The notes under the pieces: generated by a model
The model's database searches: none
What the model saw: only the letters and a program-made list of their open reading frames with translations
What the model was told of the DNA's origin: nothing
Source of the DNA: Galerina marginata
Taxonomy: Eukaryota > Basidiomycota > Agaricomycetes > Agaricales > Galerinaceae
Length of the DNA stretch: 64,000 nt
NCBI GenBank assembly: GCA_023014335.1
Contig: JAECYW010000019.1
Span: forward strand, 620,001 to 684,000
Reading direction: 5' to 3'
In this document: positions 45,447 to 57,338 of the stretch, piece by piece
How positions within the stretch are numbered: position 1 is the first letter of the stretch
Layout of the letters: every line of letters begins with the position of its first letter
Made by a program: the position numbers and the translations under genes

Positions 45447-46028
45447 ATGCCCTACTCTACTCAGTTGGGGCATTCCGTGCTTTGTGGAAAGTTTCAAACT
45501 CGCTGATGCCTTTCGCATCTCCAGAAGTGCAGATCCCCGAATTCAAAGTACTATCCACGACTGCCTTGCTGTGCGTATTTCTTCCTACCGATAAGACTAA
45601 ACTTATATCTCGAGTTTCTAGACTCTTACTTAATCGCCTTCTACGCAGTCCAAGAAGCTCAGGCACAGGCCGAACAACAAGGTATCCCATGTTTATTTTC
45701 GGGTATCATCATTACCCATAGCGCTTAATCCAAACTCGACAATTGTCGAAGACAAGTCTCGACTGCGGATGCTCTGGCTTTGACATGGACTACCCTTCGA
45801 GATTCTACATTCCCTCGAGAACATCGACCTGATGGTCTTCCTCGAAACAAGCGTTTTCTTTTCCAGGCATGGTTCGGGTGTTTCCTAGTTGGACCCTCTT
45901 TCGTCGCCTTATACCGGAGTGGCGTTACTCACAGAAACCCACAAGTCGAGCTTATTTTCCAAAGCGCAGTCGGGACTCAGGAACATCTCTACCCTACGGC
46001 TGCGGATATAGTTCGAGGTCGACGGTGA
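45447..46028 (+). CDS. Unrecognised small multi-exon gene, tentative
   Basis: A spliced model starting MPYSTQLGHSVLCGK, joining through small exons to SYLIAFYAVQEAQAQAEQQ and then to the last exon ADALALTWTTLRDSTFP, ends at RGRR before TGA at 46026. The last exon has one hydrophobic segment (FQAWFGCFLVGPSFVALY) followed by a short tail, suggesting a single-pass membrane protein. The exon borders are guesses based on GT-AG sites and frame continuity; I do not recognise the family, and part may be pseudogenic. Confidence 0.3.
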
Positions 46029-47123
46029 TTTCCTTCCGCCATAATCTACGATTTTATTCGGTCCTTGGCAGTGAAGTAAAAATAACGTCTTATAGTTATA
46101 ACTTCACTGACAGAAATCCTCTTGGCTGCGTAACAGAGATCTGGCATTACTTGGTCGACTGGGCGCATTGTATGTTCCTTGTGATGCGGATGCCTTGGGC
46201 TTCGTCCTTCGGCTTTTTTTGCTCCTTGATCTTTTCAGGCTTTTCGTACCCATAACCAGTATGCAGTGACAAGCCCTCTCAGTATTGCTCAGTGTTGCAG
46301 TGATCATTTTCCCTACCTATTGAAATGGAAGATGCCACGTTTTTCTCGCCATCGATGCCGTCGCACTGACTTTATTGATTTGTCGAACAAGCTGGTATAA
46401 ATGGTCGTCTATGTAATCCTCCTCGATGGTCAAGATTACTCCAACTATGACGACCTATACATGTCGGTCAACATGGGAGGGTATATCAAGTATCCGAACG
46501 GTAGTGGAGATCATGGAACGAAGCCCGTACGCCTATTGCGGTGGGTAAAGCCTGTGAGAGGTCGAAGACTCGAAAAAGACTCATGAGTGAATCCAGATAG
46601 CTCTTAGCTCCGGTGCCTTGAAATTTATGTTTGAGCATACAAACCAAGTCTTTCTTTCCCAGAAATTCAAAATTAGCCCCGCTTTTCTGTACACGAAGCG
46701 GGGTAGGTTAGGTCTAAATATAAAACCGAGAACATTCTACAGCCGACTCCGCAATAAAGTCCCCATGGCCATATATGGGTGGGCGAATCAAATATCACAG
46801 GTTTGTATGGGTTTCAGAAGACTTTTGAGGAAACGACACACCACCAAGACACCTTGGAACGACGCAAGGTGGGAGAAATGAGATAAATACATGCGTGCTT
46901 GGGCCAATCGCTGTCCGTGTAATGTTGTAATGTATAGGTGTGGTAATACAACAAGCGTCATCTAATTACGCCTTGAAACCCATGAACCTGGAGCTGCTCT
47001 CGTGGAATGTACAATATGATAGTTGATGAATACTGCGCCGAATGGTCAGATATTACTGGTGAAGCAATTTTTTTTTGGAATATAATTACATAAGAGTCGC
47101 AAGGGCGCTTGGAAAACCCGTGT
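46029..47123. other. Intergenic, 1.1 kb
   Basis: Several short open frames with no family resemblance. Nothing else was recognised. Confidence 0.45.
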
Positions 47124-48892
47124 CTAATACCTAAGATCTTCGTCGAGAGGGTTAGCCAACGGGTTTCCGTGAATGTCGTAAGCTATCGATCTAATCGACG
47201 CTCGCGATTGTGGCCGATCTGGGTCACTCTCGACGAACTGGAGCAAAGGCATACGTTCAGGCGCTGTAGCAGAATTAGAATGGTCGGTACCCACGGAGTC
47301 CAAGATCTGAGAAAGAGGGTTTTCCGCCGGTCTTGAGGAAAGCCCTGTACCTGCTGACAGGCCAGGGAGACGTATTGAAACAGGAATTGGGAAAGGAGGT
47401 GGGGGTAATATTAGAGTCGCATCGTCTAAAGGAGGGGGAGGCGTTGAAGGAGGGACGTCCGCATATGAGCGAGTCGAGTCGGGATATGCAGTTGAAGAGA
47501 GCGAGGCCAGGAGGGTGGAAGGGTTGTTCGCCAAAGCAACTGTGTATGTTGGGGGATCTGGGGGGATGACAGTGTCTGGGAAGAATCTCGGCACAAACGG
47601 AGCTGGCCCCGACATGTTGGGGGTCATGTTGGGTGAATCGTCGGATGCATTGGTATGCAGCGACTCCCGGTCGAGTTGATCCCTCCGGGCTGCCAGACGC
47701 CTCCGTCGGATAATGCTAATTGCAAGACCGAGCGAGAAGAGAGCAAGGACACCAACGCTTCCACCTACGGCCCCAGCGAACGTGGCAATATTATGTTTCT
47801 TCACTTTTCTGTCAAATAAACGAGACGTCAGCGGGCTTCTCCGGTAAACCGGTTAGACGAGGAAGTATCCCCGACAACGGTACGATTTCGATAACTTACG
47901 GGTCAACCGTTGGGCTTGGCGTATGTTGAGCCAATGGTGTAGAAGGCGTGGCGTTAGTGGTCGTGCTATTTCCAGTGGAGTTGGTGTAGACAAGATAGTC
48001 GAAAATAAATGTCGAGTTTTGACCAACATGGACAACCAACTGATGCGGGGCTTCGGCCAAGTTGCTTCTGGAGAAAAATGCTTGATTCAAAGAAAACTGA
48101 GGAGTCGGCGAAGAGCCAGTGGAGTTGAAATTCGACATTTTTACCCCGTCCAACATGAAGGTCAGATTCATGTTAGTGGGAGTGTGGTTTGTGGCTGCGG
48201 CCGAAACGCCAAGAGGCTGGATGCCGTAGACGTATATGGCGGATCCTGAAAGATTGGTCATTTAACGAAAACATTTGGTCGTCTGCAATAACCGTACCAG
48301 TGAAGTTAAACGAAAGAGTGACGTCTGGATCTTTAAAACCCGGGTCATCAGGATCGAGCCTGCGATTTACCTCTCGTCTCAAGATGCTCCGTTTGCCTTT
48401 GCCTGTAGAGCCCGGGGTGCTTCCCGACTTGGAGGTAGAGCCGCCTTTGTCATCAGCATCTCCATCCCCATCACCGCCCGGGGCATCGTCGTCGTCATCG
48501 TCAGCTGGTGCCGTTGCGGGTTTAGGCGTAGGTTGAGGGGCTGGCGCTGATGACTTCTGGGGAACCTTGGGTGGCGGATTGGCCGGTGCGGCTGCTGCTG
48601 CGACGTTGTCGGGGGATGCTGGCGATGCCGGTGGTTCTGGAGCACTAGATGAGGGCGGTGAACTTGAGGGAACGTCATCCGTGTCAAGGGCAACAGCTGG
48701 GTGTATTGCTTCGTGATACGAAGCCGTCCCCCCTGGATTAAGACAGTTCGGACAAGAATCCAAGTTTGAATGCCACGATGTTGGGGGTTGATACACAATT
48801 GAAGAGTCTGTGTCCTCTACGACTGTGTCTGCCGCGAGTACGGAGTGGTAGGCCTGTAGCCAGCACGACAATAGAACAGCCAGGCGCAGCAT
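47124..48892 (-). CDS. Secreted/type I single-TM protein with jelly-roll-like ectodomain
   Basis: Three exons. Exon 1 (from 48892) encodes a signal peptide (LRLAVLLSCWLQAYHSVLA), the SIVYQPPTSWHS start of a beta-rich ectodomain, and a Ser/Pro/Ala-rich low-complexity insert with an Asp run. Exon 2, after a GTACGG donor, has SAIYVYGIQPLG, MNLTFMLDGVKMSNF and HQLVVHVGQNSTFIFDYLVYT, a beta-sandwich seen in many agaricomycete surface proteins. Exon 3 holds the TM helix (IATFAGAVGGSVGVLALFSLG) flanked by basic IIRRRRLAARR, and a Pro/Ser-rich cytoplasmic tail. The arrangement suggests a cell-wall sensor or anchor. Function unknown. Confidence 0.75.
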
Positions 48893-49600
48893 TATGCGCA
48901 GCGTAAATGTGGGGTTTCTAGGGAGATGTCAGCGTGAATAATTTTTAGAAACAGCGCTGGTTGACACTCACGGCATAAAAATGCGAACTCGAGATTTAAA
49001 TGTCGTGGCGGTGGTCCTTGACGGCCAGCTAAAGTTTTCCAGACGAAGTTGGAGTAGGAGAGGGGGAATGGGCGTGAGAGGGGCACATCATTTGGACCTG
49101 GCAGTTAAACTAGTTAAAGGTAGATCGTCCGAAGACGAATTTGCCCACGCGCCTGATTATCCGGTTTGCATCGCAGAAGTCTCGGGAAAGAGATGAGAAT
49201 TGGGAGCCCCGGTGCTCGTGGAATGTTTACACCTTAACGGCCAGCGCAGATTGCCGGACACCGCACCCTGGTATTGGTTTCCCTCAGCGTTCCCACTGCC
49301 TCTTCTATTTGAGCAACATAATTGGATGGACCAAGCGGCCCAACCGCAAGTAAATATCTGGAAGAATTGAGATAAAGTAGGTGTCAGTGCCAAGCTCCAT
49401 CCATTAGATCTTTGACAGACCGCGTGATTCAGGGTCTTCAGCATCGCGCTATCATATCTAATCTATAACTTTGCATTCATCGTGAGCTCCAGCGTGCGCG
49501 TCAGACTCAAACGACGAGCTCGAATACATGTGCAAACCTGCTCTCTTTGTTCTTGACCACTTTGACAGGAAACTGTGAGGGAGTATTTCCGGTCTTTCGC
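48893..49600. other. Divergent promoter region
   Basis: It holds the upstream sides of the surface protein (-) and VPS36 (+). Nothing else was recognised. Confidence 0.5.
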
Positions 49601-51566
49601 ATGGCCTTGCGTCGATACACAAGGTCTGTAGACGGCTCCATACCGATACAAGCCCTTCTATACAATGACGAAGAGTTGTATGCAAGTCAAGATGGTGTTG
49701 GGGTATACGATGGGTAAGCATGTGATGGCTTTCTCACCAAGCTAAACGGCTTCGAATTTCCTTTCCTTCAGCTCTCAGAAAGCTCCGGATCACCAGAACG
49801 GGACAGTACATGTAACGAGTCACCGCCTTTTCTTCCTCAACGCGCAGAGGGCCAGCGTAAAATCTTTCGAGATGAATCTCTCGTATATTGTTCAGACAGA
49901 GTATTACGCTGGACTCTTCAAGTCGTCCCCAAAGGTCACCTGTCACCTTTCTGGCGATCCCGCTGATTTGGTTTCAGTGGAACGAGACGGAGCACATGCC
50001 CAATTTGACAGTTGGGAATGTGAGGTATGCGCGTATCGTAATCCGCCGGGCCTCAGTCCAGCGGCGGCACGTATTTGTGCTCTATGTGGGGTTCCTCGCA
50101 CGGCGGTTCCGACGCCCATTACTTCGGTGTCATCAACTCATTTATCCTCTTCACTCCCGGCTTCCGCTCTATCATCGTCTGCATCCTTACTTTCGGGATC
50201 GCGGTCTTCGACATCTATCGCATGCCCCGCCTGTACCTTTTTGAATCATCCCTCTCTTCGGTCATGTGAGCTATGTTCGACAGAACTTCCTCAACCGAGA
50301 GGCGAGCTTAGGTCCGCGCCCTCGTCTCGACCAATTACACCCGACTCAGATGATGACGACGAGTCATCGCCAAAGATGATTAAGATCAGTTTCCGTAAGG
50401 GAGGTGATAAACCCTTTTACGCCGTCCTCAAACGCAGTCTAAAATCCAAGGCCTGGGAGGTGAGTCTCTTATTCCAAACAACTCAGGCAGGAGGAGACAT
50501 ATTCATCTTTGCTCCCTTTATATACGTCAGGAGAACGGTATCAGCACGAGATCAACTCCAGACGTGAATAGTACTGATTCCGACAATCGAAATGCCGTTG
50601 GAAGGTCAGGAATATGTATGTGGTGCCTTGCTCTAAAAAGAATTTTTAAACCGTCTCGTGAATTGCTTATTTTTAACTTATTTTCTGCAGCTGGTATTCT
50701 CAGGACGGTGGAATCCTCTGCCAAAGGTCGGGAAACTCACATGAAGGATGCCTTGCAGGATCTGGAAGCTCTTATGGTGAAGGCGAAAGACATGGTGAAG
50801 CTGGCTGCGGAGCTCAATGACAAGCTAACAGCAGCCTCGGCGTTGAACCCAACAGCGGCTACAGAGCCAGAGGAGGCGACGTTCATTCGTTCATCCCTCT
50901 CTCAGCTCGGGCTCCAAATATCAAACACCCCCGTGACTCTTGATATGATGAAAGACGAACGGAAGTGGTTCGACGAACTTGCGCGTGAGCTCGCTAATAT
51001 TTTGCAAGGACCACCCGAGTCAAGGAAAGGTGATGCGATTATGGGAGGAATGATGAAGGAACGCGGTATTATCGCGCTTGACGAAGTATGGGGAGGCTGG
51101 AACCGTGCTAGGGGTGTCGGTGAGTCCCTGTCTGTCATTTATATATAGCGTTGTACACTGGCTTAAGGCGAGAACTTGAACGAAATTAACAGCTCTCATT
51201 CCACCGTCGACGTTATTACAAGTCGTGCCCCACCTTCCAGCGCATACTAATCCCACGATCCGTCACCAAGCCTTTGCGTCGGGACTGAACGTTCTCCACA
51301 CGCCGCCGTACACATCAGCCGCATTTGGAGCCCGGCTTTCGGGCTACCTCATGATGGGCGGCCCAAAGACCACTATAGAAATTTCTGCTGAAGAAGACTT
51401 GACGGTGGCTCTAGTTACAGAGATGATAGACGCTGTGGAGCAGGACGGTGGGATCTGTAGGGATGACAATAGCGCCGCTATCATGGGTGGGGGAAGCGGG
51501 ACTGGCTCCGAGCTCAGGTGGTGGGCAAATTTATTGCAGGGCTATATTTGGGACGGTCAAGAATAA
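49601..51566 (+). CDS. VPS36: ESCRT-II subunit Vps36
   Basis: Five exons (49601-49713, 49772-50459, 50531-50615, 50691-51119, 51193-51566) give 562 residues. The N-terminal split GLUE domain starts ALRRYTRSVDGSIP, with YDGSQKAPDHQNG and HRLFFLNAQ. Two NZF zinc fingers are inserted in it: CEVC...CALC (WECEVCAYRNPPG) and CPAC...CELC (IACPACTFLNHPS). The GLUE tail IKISFRKGGDKPFYAVLK follows. The EAP45-type helical/winged part ends with VALVTEMIDAVEQDGGICRD. Vps36 binds ubiquitinated cargo and phosphoinositide on endosomes and works with Vps22/Vps25 in multivesicular-body sorting. Confidence 0.93.
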
Positions 51567-52152
51567 TAGAGTTGTATGGGTACTTCGCTTTAATGCAGTT
51601 AATGTTGTTTATCAGGACATCCTCGACTTGCCTCGAGCGCCAGCCATGGTTAAACCATGCTAAACGAGCTCCAACCCATAGAATGGGCAAATTGTTTCCA
51701 TTTTATCGAAATGAAAGCACTGACTTTTAAAGACATAATCCCGTCCGAAAATGTCGTGGATATTCGAAGAGCATCGAGAAGTACGTTCGTCGCATGAATG
51801 TCTCCCTGAGCATTGCATCGATTTTGCCACAGTGTGGCGTCTACAATGCGGCAAAAGATTACAAGTCCTCATTGGCTAGAACTGAACAGTGGTAAGTGGA
51901 TCAGCGGAAGCTTTGGTAGGTACGGTAAACTCCAAGGCGGTTGACGCGACGCCGTATAACCGTAATAATTCAATATCCGGTTAATGCGCATCCACTAAAC
52001 GGGCTTCCTGTCTCCCGCCAATTGGACGTCGAACAGGATATATGCCTCCGTGCTTGACACTTGTTTAACAAGTCCACATGCCCTAATCACCGACCGAAGT
52101 TCGCGAGGGCATTCAGTGGAGAAATGTCGTCGATATGATTGGATAACACTGA
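51567..52152. other. Convergent intergenic region
   Basis: Between VPS36 (+) and the rhodanese gene (-). Nothing was recognised. Confidence 0.5.
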
Positions 52153-53296
52153 TTAGACAACGGAACCCGCAAGGGATACAAGAGACCTTGGTTCTCGTCT
52201 GTCAACGTCCTCAGGAAGCCCTGCGTCCTTCCAGGCTTCGTATCCTCCGATGATATCAGTCGCGTTGAGCAACCCCAATTGCTGAAGTGAATAAGCCGCG
52301 AGACTAGGATCGAAATGGAATTGAGTAAAGTTCGGATTGTGATTAGCAGATAAAATTACCTCGAGGTATATCCTTCTTGACAGAAGATGATGATTCGTAG
52401 ATCATATCTGTCGGCAATGGCGAGACGCGAGGCGCATCTCGGATCAAATCTCCATTCTAAAACGTTTCTTTCGATGATGAGAGAACCGTGAATCCCACCC
52501 TCCATTTCGCGTTGCGCCTGTGGCCGGATGTCGACAAGGAATGTAGGCGCGCCTACCTGGGTTTCCCGCAGCTCCTCAAAAGCTTGTGTCGCGCTGATTC
52601 GTTGGAGTTTTGCCCTCGATTCGGCCAGAATATCATCGATCCCTCTTGATCCTGGCGGAGGAGTGAGTGGATCCATGGGACTCCTGGCTGCTTTTCGGAT
52701 GACGTCCCATAAGGCCTCTTCATCGTACGGAGAGCTGCCAAGGTCTTGCACGGAGGCGACCCAGGCGCCATCTTCGTGGGTCGCGGCTACTACCCTCCCG
52801 ATGAATTTGGAGCTCGCAAGCAGCACCGCCCTCTGCACGTAGTCCTGGGAAGAACCGAAGATAATCAGCGTACTTGGGGCCGGTGTCGCAGAGTGCGCAG
52901 TCGTTGCGACTGCGAACAGATGGTCGTGCAGCGTGAGCTGGTGTTGGATTTTCCCTACAACTTGACGCAGGAATTCCTCGTCCTCATTTCTCGACAAAAC
53001 CAGCCTCACGCCGATTCTCACACCTTTAAAATTTAAAACGATAAGAAAATTGCATGGATGAACGAGGACAAAACATGGCAAGCAATCTCACCGTCAAAGT
53101 ACTGGGCTTTCGTGATGGTGTGTACGGCAATCTCTTGGGAAACTTGCTCGCGGACATCGCCCAACGTTCGACGTCCCAATACATTCCTGGGAACAAGCGC
53201 AGTATCGTCGATAACAGATGCTGGGCCTGTCGTACTGCTTTTGCTAGACTGCGGAGACAGGCCACCAGGAGATACGATAGTCCTAAATCCTATCAT
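52153..53296 (-). CDS. Rhodanese-domain protein with an uncharacterised N-terminal half
   Basis: Three exons on the minus strand starting MIGFRTIVSPGG at 53296; the donors at 53091 and near 52345 were joined in frame. The C-terminal domain begins about APTFLVDIRPQAQREM and has the active-site loop FCQEGYTSS with the catalytic Cys, then LLNATDIIGGYEAWKDAGLP, all typical of rhodanese folds. The N-terminal half carries LGDVREQVSQEIAVHTITK, VRIGVRLVLSRNEDEEF and a VQRAVLLASSKFIGRVVA block that I do not assign. The order is shared by uncharacterised fungal proteins. Sulfur transfer is assumed from the fold, not shown. Confidence 0.7.
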
Positions 53297-53681
53297 AGTG
53301 ACAGGTACGATTGGAGGTTACACAGATGTATACGATTGAGAAATGCTGCGCCTCAAAGTTGAGTGACAAAAATTCCAGTTTCAGACCGTGTAAGACGAGT
53401 TTCTTTAACCCAATGACTATTCCAAAACACACGTAGAGCCAGTTGAGATAAACACTTTCTAGAAGGGAATTTGAATAGTTTGGTATAGTGCGATAAGCAA
53501 GCGATAAGTTGAAGAGTCCAACTTGAACTTGAGGATATCAATGACCTGACCTATCGGCAAAGCGGCCCGACTGGTTTATTTGTCATATGCTTTGAAGACA
53601 AGCAATCTACGTCATGTGGTTGAACGAGATCAAGAACGATCGCAACTCCCACCTCAACGCCCTTTCGTCGACTCAGCTACA
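53297..53681. other. Divergent promoter region
   Basis: Between the rhodanese gene (-) and FMP46 (+). Nothing else was recognised. Confidence 0.5.
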
Positions 53682-54254
53682 ATGTTTAACTCATTCAAGA
53701 GGAAATTGGTCAGTAAATAAATGGGTTTATGTAGAAAGTATACTCATGGGCTCTTTTCTTCCATCTTACAGCCAGAAGTTTCGATGTTGTGAGTAAAGCT
53801 AACGTCCTTGACAAGGTCGAAGAGAATCTTACTGTCTCATAGTCACAGACCATCTTCCCCACCGTCGAAAAAGGCTCTAGACCTCCTAAAGGCCTCGGTG
53901 TCCGCCCCATATCCTCCTGGCAACCCACAAAATCCACCGCTGCAGTTTCAACTCGACGTAGTCGAGTCACCTCCCAACGCAGACCAGCTGAGGACCATCC
54001 TGTCTTACCTCCCCTCGCCGGCGACGAACCCGGCGATGGTATTTCTCTCTGCGCACCCTACTGGCCCCAACGCGAATGAACAGCCGAGTACGTGCAAAGG
54101 GATCGCAGAATTGGCGGAGAAGAACCCGAATGTCCTCAAGTGGCCGATTGTCGTCGACTGGCTTGGTGGGAAGGCGAGCGTTGGCGATGTGGAAGGCGTG
54201 AAGAGTATACTTGAACATCTTAGGAAGAAACGCGATGGGGAAGTTGAAGAATAG
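53682..54254 (+). CDS. FMP46: Thioredoxin-fold mitochondrial protein Fmp46 (DUF1687)
   Basis: Three exons: 53682-53708, a 17-nt exon 53772-53788, and 53843-54254, giving 151 residues. The family is the small DUF1687 redox-like fold: MFNSFKRKLPEVSMFH, then SPPSKKALDLLKASV, FQLDVVESPPNADQLRT, and KWPIVVDWLGGKASVGD near the C-terminus. The yeast relative Fmp46 is a putative mitochondrial redox protein. The usual thioredoxin CxxC is not present. The short middle exon encodes PEVSMF and is needed for the family match. Confidence 0.85.
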
Positions 54255-56144
54255 GTTTCAACCGGACAGTTGGGTATATCGTGATCGCCCCCAGCAAGTG
54301 TCCCAAGGGCAAGAACCAATTCGTATCGTCTTTTTCTCGTTTGGTTTATTGCAGACTATATCTAACCTGTAATCATTTGTACAACAATGCAGAACATATT
54401 CTTTCACGCCTTTCTTGGAGCCAACATCGTTGTTCGAGGTTCTCGGTCAATAAATTTCATGTGTTACCAGAAGCCCTGTCTACACTCGTTTCTCACCTCC
54501 TAATTCCCAGTCAATATCTCAACCTATAATAACCATTTGCAGGTGTCGCCAAATTGGCTGGCCGTTTCGTAACCTAATGGTAAGAAATTCTCCCTTTATG
54601 TAAAACTGGTGCTTCACATAAAGTAATGAATCTCCCGTTAGGTATGGTTTTCATCAGGCATTTTCCTTGACCACGGGCTTCAGGGTCTACCAGCCTCAGC
54701 GCGACTTCGCTTCGTTCCTCAGATCCATGTCGCCACGGATCTTTGCGACAAAAATATCCCCTTCATGCCCTCTCGGCTAACGCTGGTACGTAACTAAGAA
54801 CCGAGATCTCCAAGACGGACTTATACTCACTTCTTACCGAAGGCGATCTATCCTTGGGCCTTGAGGCTTGGCGAAAACGAAACGGCTATTCGTCTTCTGT
54901 ACTAGCGACCTCTCTTGCGTTGCTGGAATCAGAGCAGGCAAGTTACCCAAGTTCTTGCCGCAGCTTGTCTACAAACCGTCGATAACCAAATACAGTGTAC
55001 ACCCGTCAGATTAAAGAATCTGTATATGTGCCCTCTTTTAAGTGCGGCTATTTTTTTATAGCCATTCCACGCTGAACGGTCTAGAATGAAGGTTAAAAGG
55101 CGCATCGTGACCCAAGTACCTCGGACGGCTATGGTCGGCGGCGGACTTAGAGGACGCCCAATGAATTCAGTCACCCTCCATTGGGGTCTGTCAGTAGGTA
55201 AGACCTGCGGCGCGAGAAGCTGAGGACATGGTCCAATACGGCTCCCGGTAATCTACTTTGGTGGTCGTGCCTAAGTAATCTGCGCTTTGAGGGAAGAAAA
55301 CTTGCAACGTGTCGTGGCTACATGGGCATTAAGACTCTTCTTGACGCGTTGCCAGCGTGCCTTCTCATATCTCGACAGTCAGGCGTGGGCGATAATTATA
55401 TTGTGGGTATTTGCCTCGCCTCAGACTGCCTCTGGAAAGGTGCCAAGCTGACAATATTCATGACAGCGACGTTTGGCAGAAATGTTCCAGGGTGCACCCA
55501 TTCAAAACGTTCACACTTTCCACTTTATCTTGGGCTACTAAATATTTCCTCCTGAGTCACCAAAAGCCTAAAGGATGTCCAGAATACGAAGACCTTGGAA
55601 GAAAAGTTTTATTCTACTAGGTTCCGTATGTTATCTCCACGGATAATGACCACGATATCGTGGGCATCAGTTCTGATGTGATATTTGTGGTGAAAGGCCT
55701 CGATTGACAAAAATATCATGACAAAGATCGCTGGATGGCGGTTGCTTTTACGCATGTTAGTCAACTTTCTTATGTTTTATTTCTGGCTGGAAGCATCTCA
55801 AAAAGAAGTAAGTCTTTTTCGGAGACTGAAGATGTCTCGGAATGCACGAAAATAAGCTGGGGGCAATACATTCTGAGTTTGCTGAGTGCCAAAACCAAAT
55901 CGAATAGTATTGGCCGTGTTACTGTTTAATGTTTAATCTGTTGCGGCTGGCCACGCACTGCGATCCGTTGCGTTGAGGTTCGGAAGCCATCAGGCAAGTA
56001 ACCGGACTGCAGGGAAGCGCGCTTTTACTTACCCTGTTTGTAAAGGCACAAGGGCCTAGACAACTGACCATCTGACAACGGTTTGAAGCCCTCTCTTTTC
56101 CCCACCGTGACGAACTTTCGACAGTGGAGTAGGCGGCAGCTCCA
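54255..56144. other. Intergenic, 1.9 kb, no recognised gene
   Basis: Several short open frames (for example 55322-55555) have no family signature. No convincing repeat, tRNA or transposase was found by eye. Confidence 0.45.
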
Positions 56145-56672
56145 ATGCCTACACCACAGACCCAAACGGAGCCTTCGCCGGAGGATATCGAGGTATTTGA
56201 TAATCTTTTATTTCCATGTTGTCTTTCCCTCATGAAACCTCCTTTCACTCCATCACGGCATCAAAAGGCAGAAGCGTATGATTCAGCTACCTTGCAAGCT
56301 CGTGCTCGTCGACGCGACCCAAGAGCCCATGCGAGGCCTGGACTAGTCGTCACCTCCCAGCTTCATCCATTCTGGCGGACAAAGAGAGGAGTCGCGGTCG
56401 TTGTCCTCGTGATTCTGGCTATAGTCGGGGGGATCGTGGGCGGCGTTATTGGTGGGAGGAACAACAACGGGCCACCAGGAGGGGCAGTAAAGGATCCAGC
56501 ATCTAGTGCAGCCCCTTCAACTGGGCCTCCAACTTCCGCGTCGACCGAGTCAACATTGCTGGGGAGTCCATCACACTCGTCAATTGCGGAAACACCTCCC
56601 GCTACCGCGACGCCGACGCCACTCTCTCGAGCTATTCGTGGTTCACGACAATTCGTGGCACCATCTTTCTAG
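56145..56672 (+). CDS. Small single-TM protein, paralogue A
   Basis: Exons 56145-56192 and 56268-56672 encode 150 residues. The intron (75 nt) is frame-neutral and stop-free, so retention would also be readable. One TM segment follows HPFWRTKRG: VAVVVLVILAIVGGIVGGVI. The tail is Ser/Thr/Pro-rich, which suggests exposure on the outside and glycosylation if the C-terminus is extracellular. No signal peptide was seen. The layout and the FWRTK(R)G motif match the next gene. Function unknown. Confidence 0.6.
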   Translation: MPTPQTQTEPSPEDIEVFDNLLFPCCLSLMKPPFTPSRHQKAEAYDSATLQARARRRDPRAHARPGLVVTSQLHPFWRTKRGVAVVVLVILAIVGGIVGGVIGGRNNNGPPGGAVKDPASSAAPSTGPPTSASTESTLLGSPSHSSIAETPPATATPTPLSRAIRGSRQFVAPSF

Positions 56673-57338
56673 GTGCATTCATTCCGTCAATTTCTCGGTG
56701 GATTATATCTTCGACTCTCCATATTTCAAGTCGACTTCGCTTCCCAAAATGCCTCGACTCCCGACGTCGACGGCCTTCTCCTTCAACTTTCCTTTGGGTT
56801 TTTCTGGGTTTTTTTTTCGGGTTTTACGGGTGATATCAAGGTTCACTATATCTTTTCTTTCGGTATACGGCAGGGTTTTCATGGGGTTCAAGTTGTTACT
56901 AACATTTGGAAAGGATTTTCCAATTCACGATTGCTGGTTATTCGACCTTATTCGACATGATGATGTAGACATTCAACAAATTATTGCAAATTAGATATAC
57001 CCACCCATCCCCCCATAGCCACCTCCAACCTAACTACCTACATACACGCCTATATGTCTCTTCTTGTACTTAATGTTGCGGGAATTGTGATGAAAAGATA
57101 TTCGATGGAGGGTAGTCGGAGCCAAATTTGGAACCGTCATCCAAAACCGGCGTTCCTGTCCCTGAGCGTCTGCCATGATTGAGCCGAGCAGGTCGGACGC
57201 CATGCCCGCAAGGCTTGAGGCTGTACTTGACACCACTTTCCCGTCCACGAAAGCTGCTTCCCAATACTTCAAGTCCTTCCAGGTTATCTATTCACATAAT
57301 CGACCAGGAGTCGATATTCAACCAGCAACCAACACATT
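56673..57338. other. Intergenic between the two small TM paralogues
   Basis: Open frames here are short. A longer C-terminal exon of paralogue A cannot be excluded. Nothing else was recognised. Confidence 0.4.
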
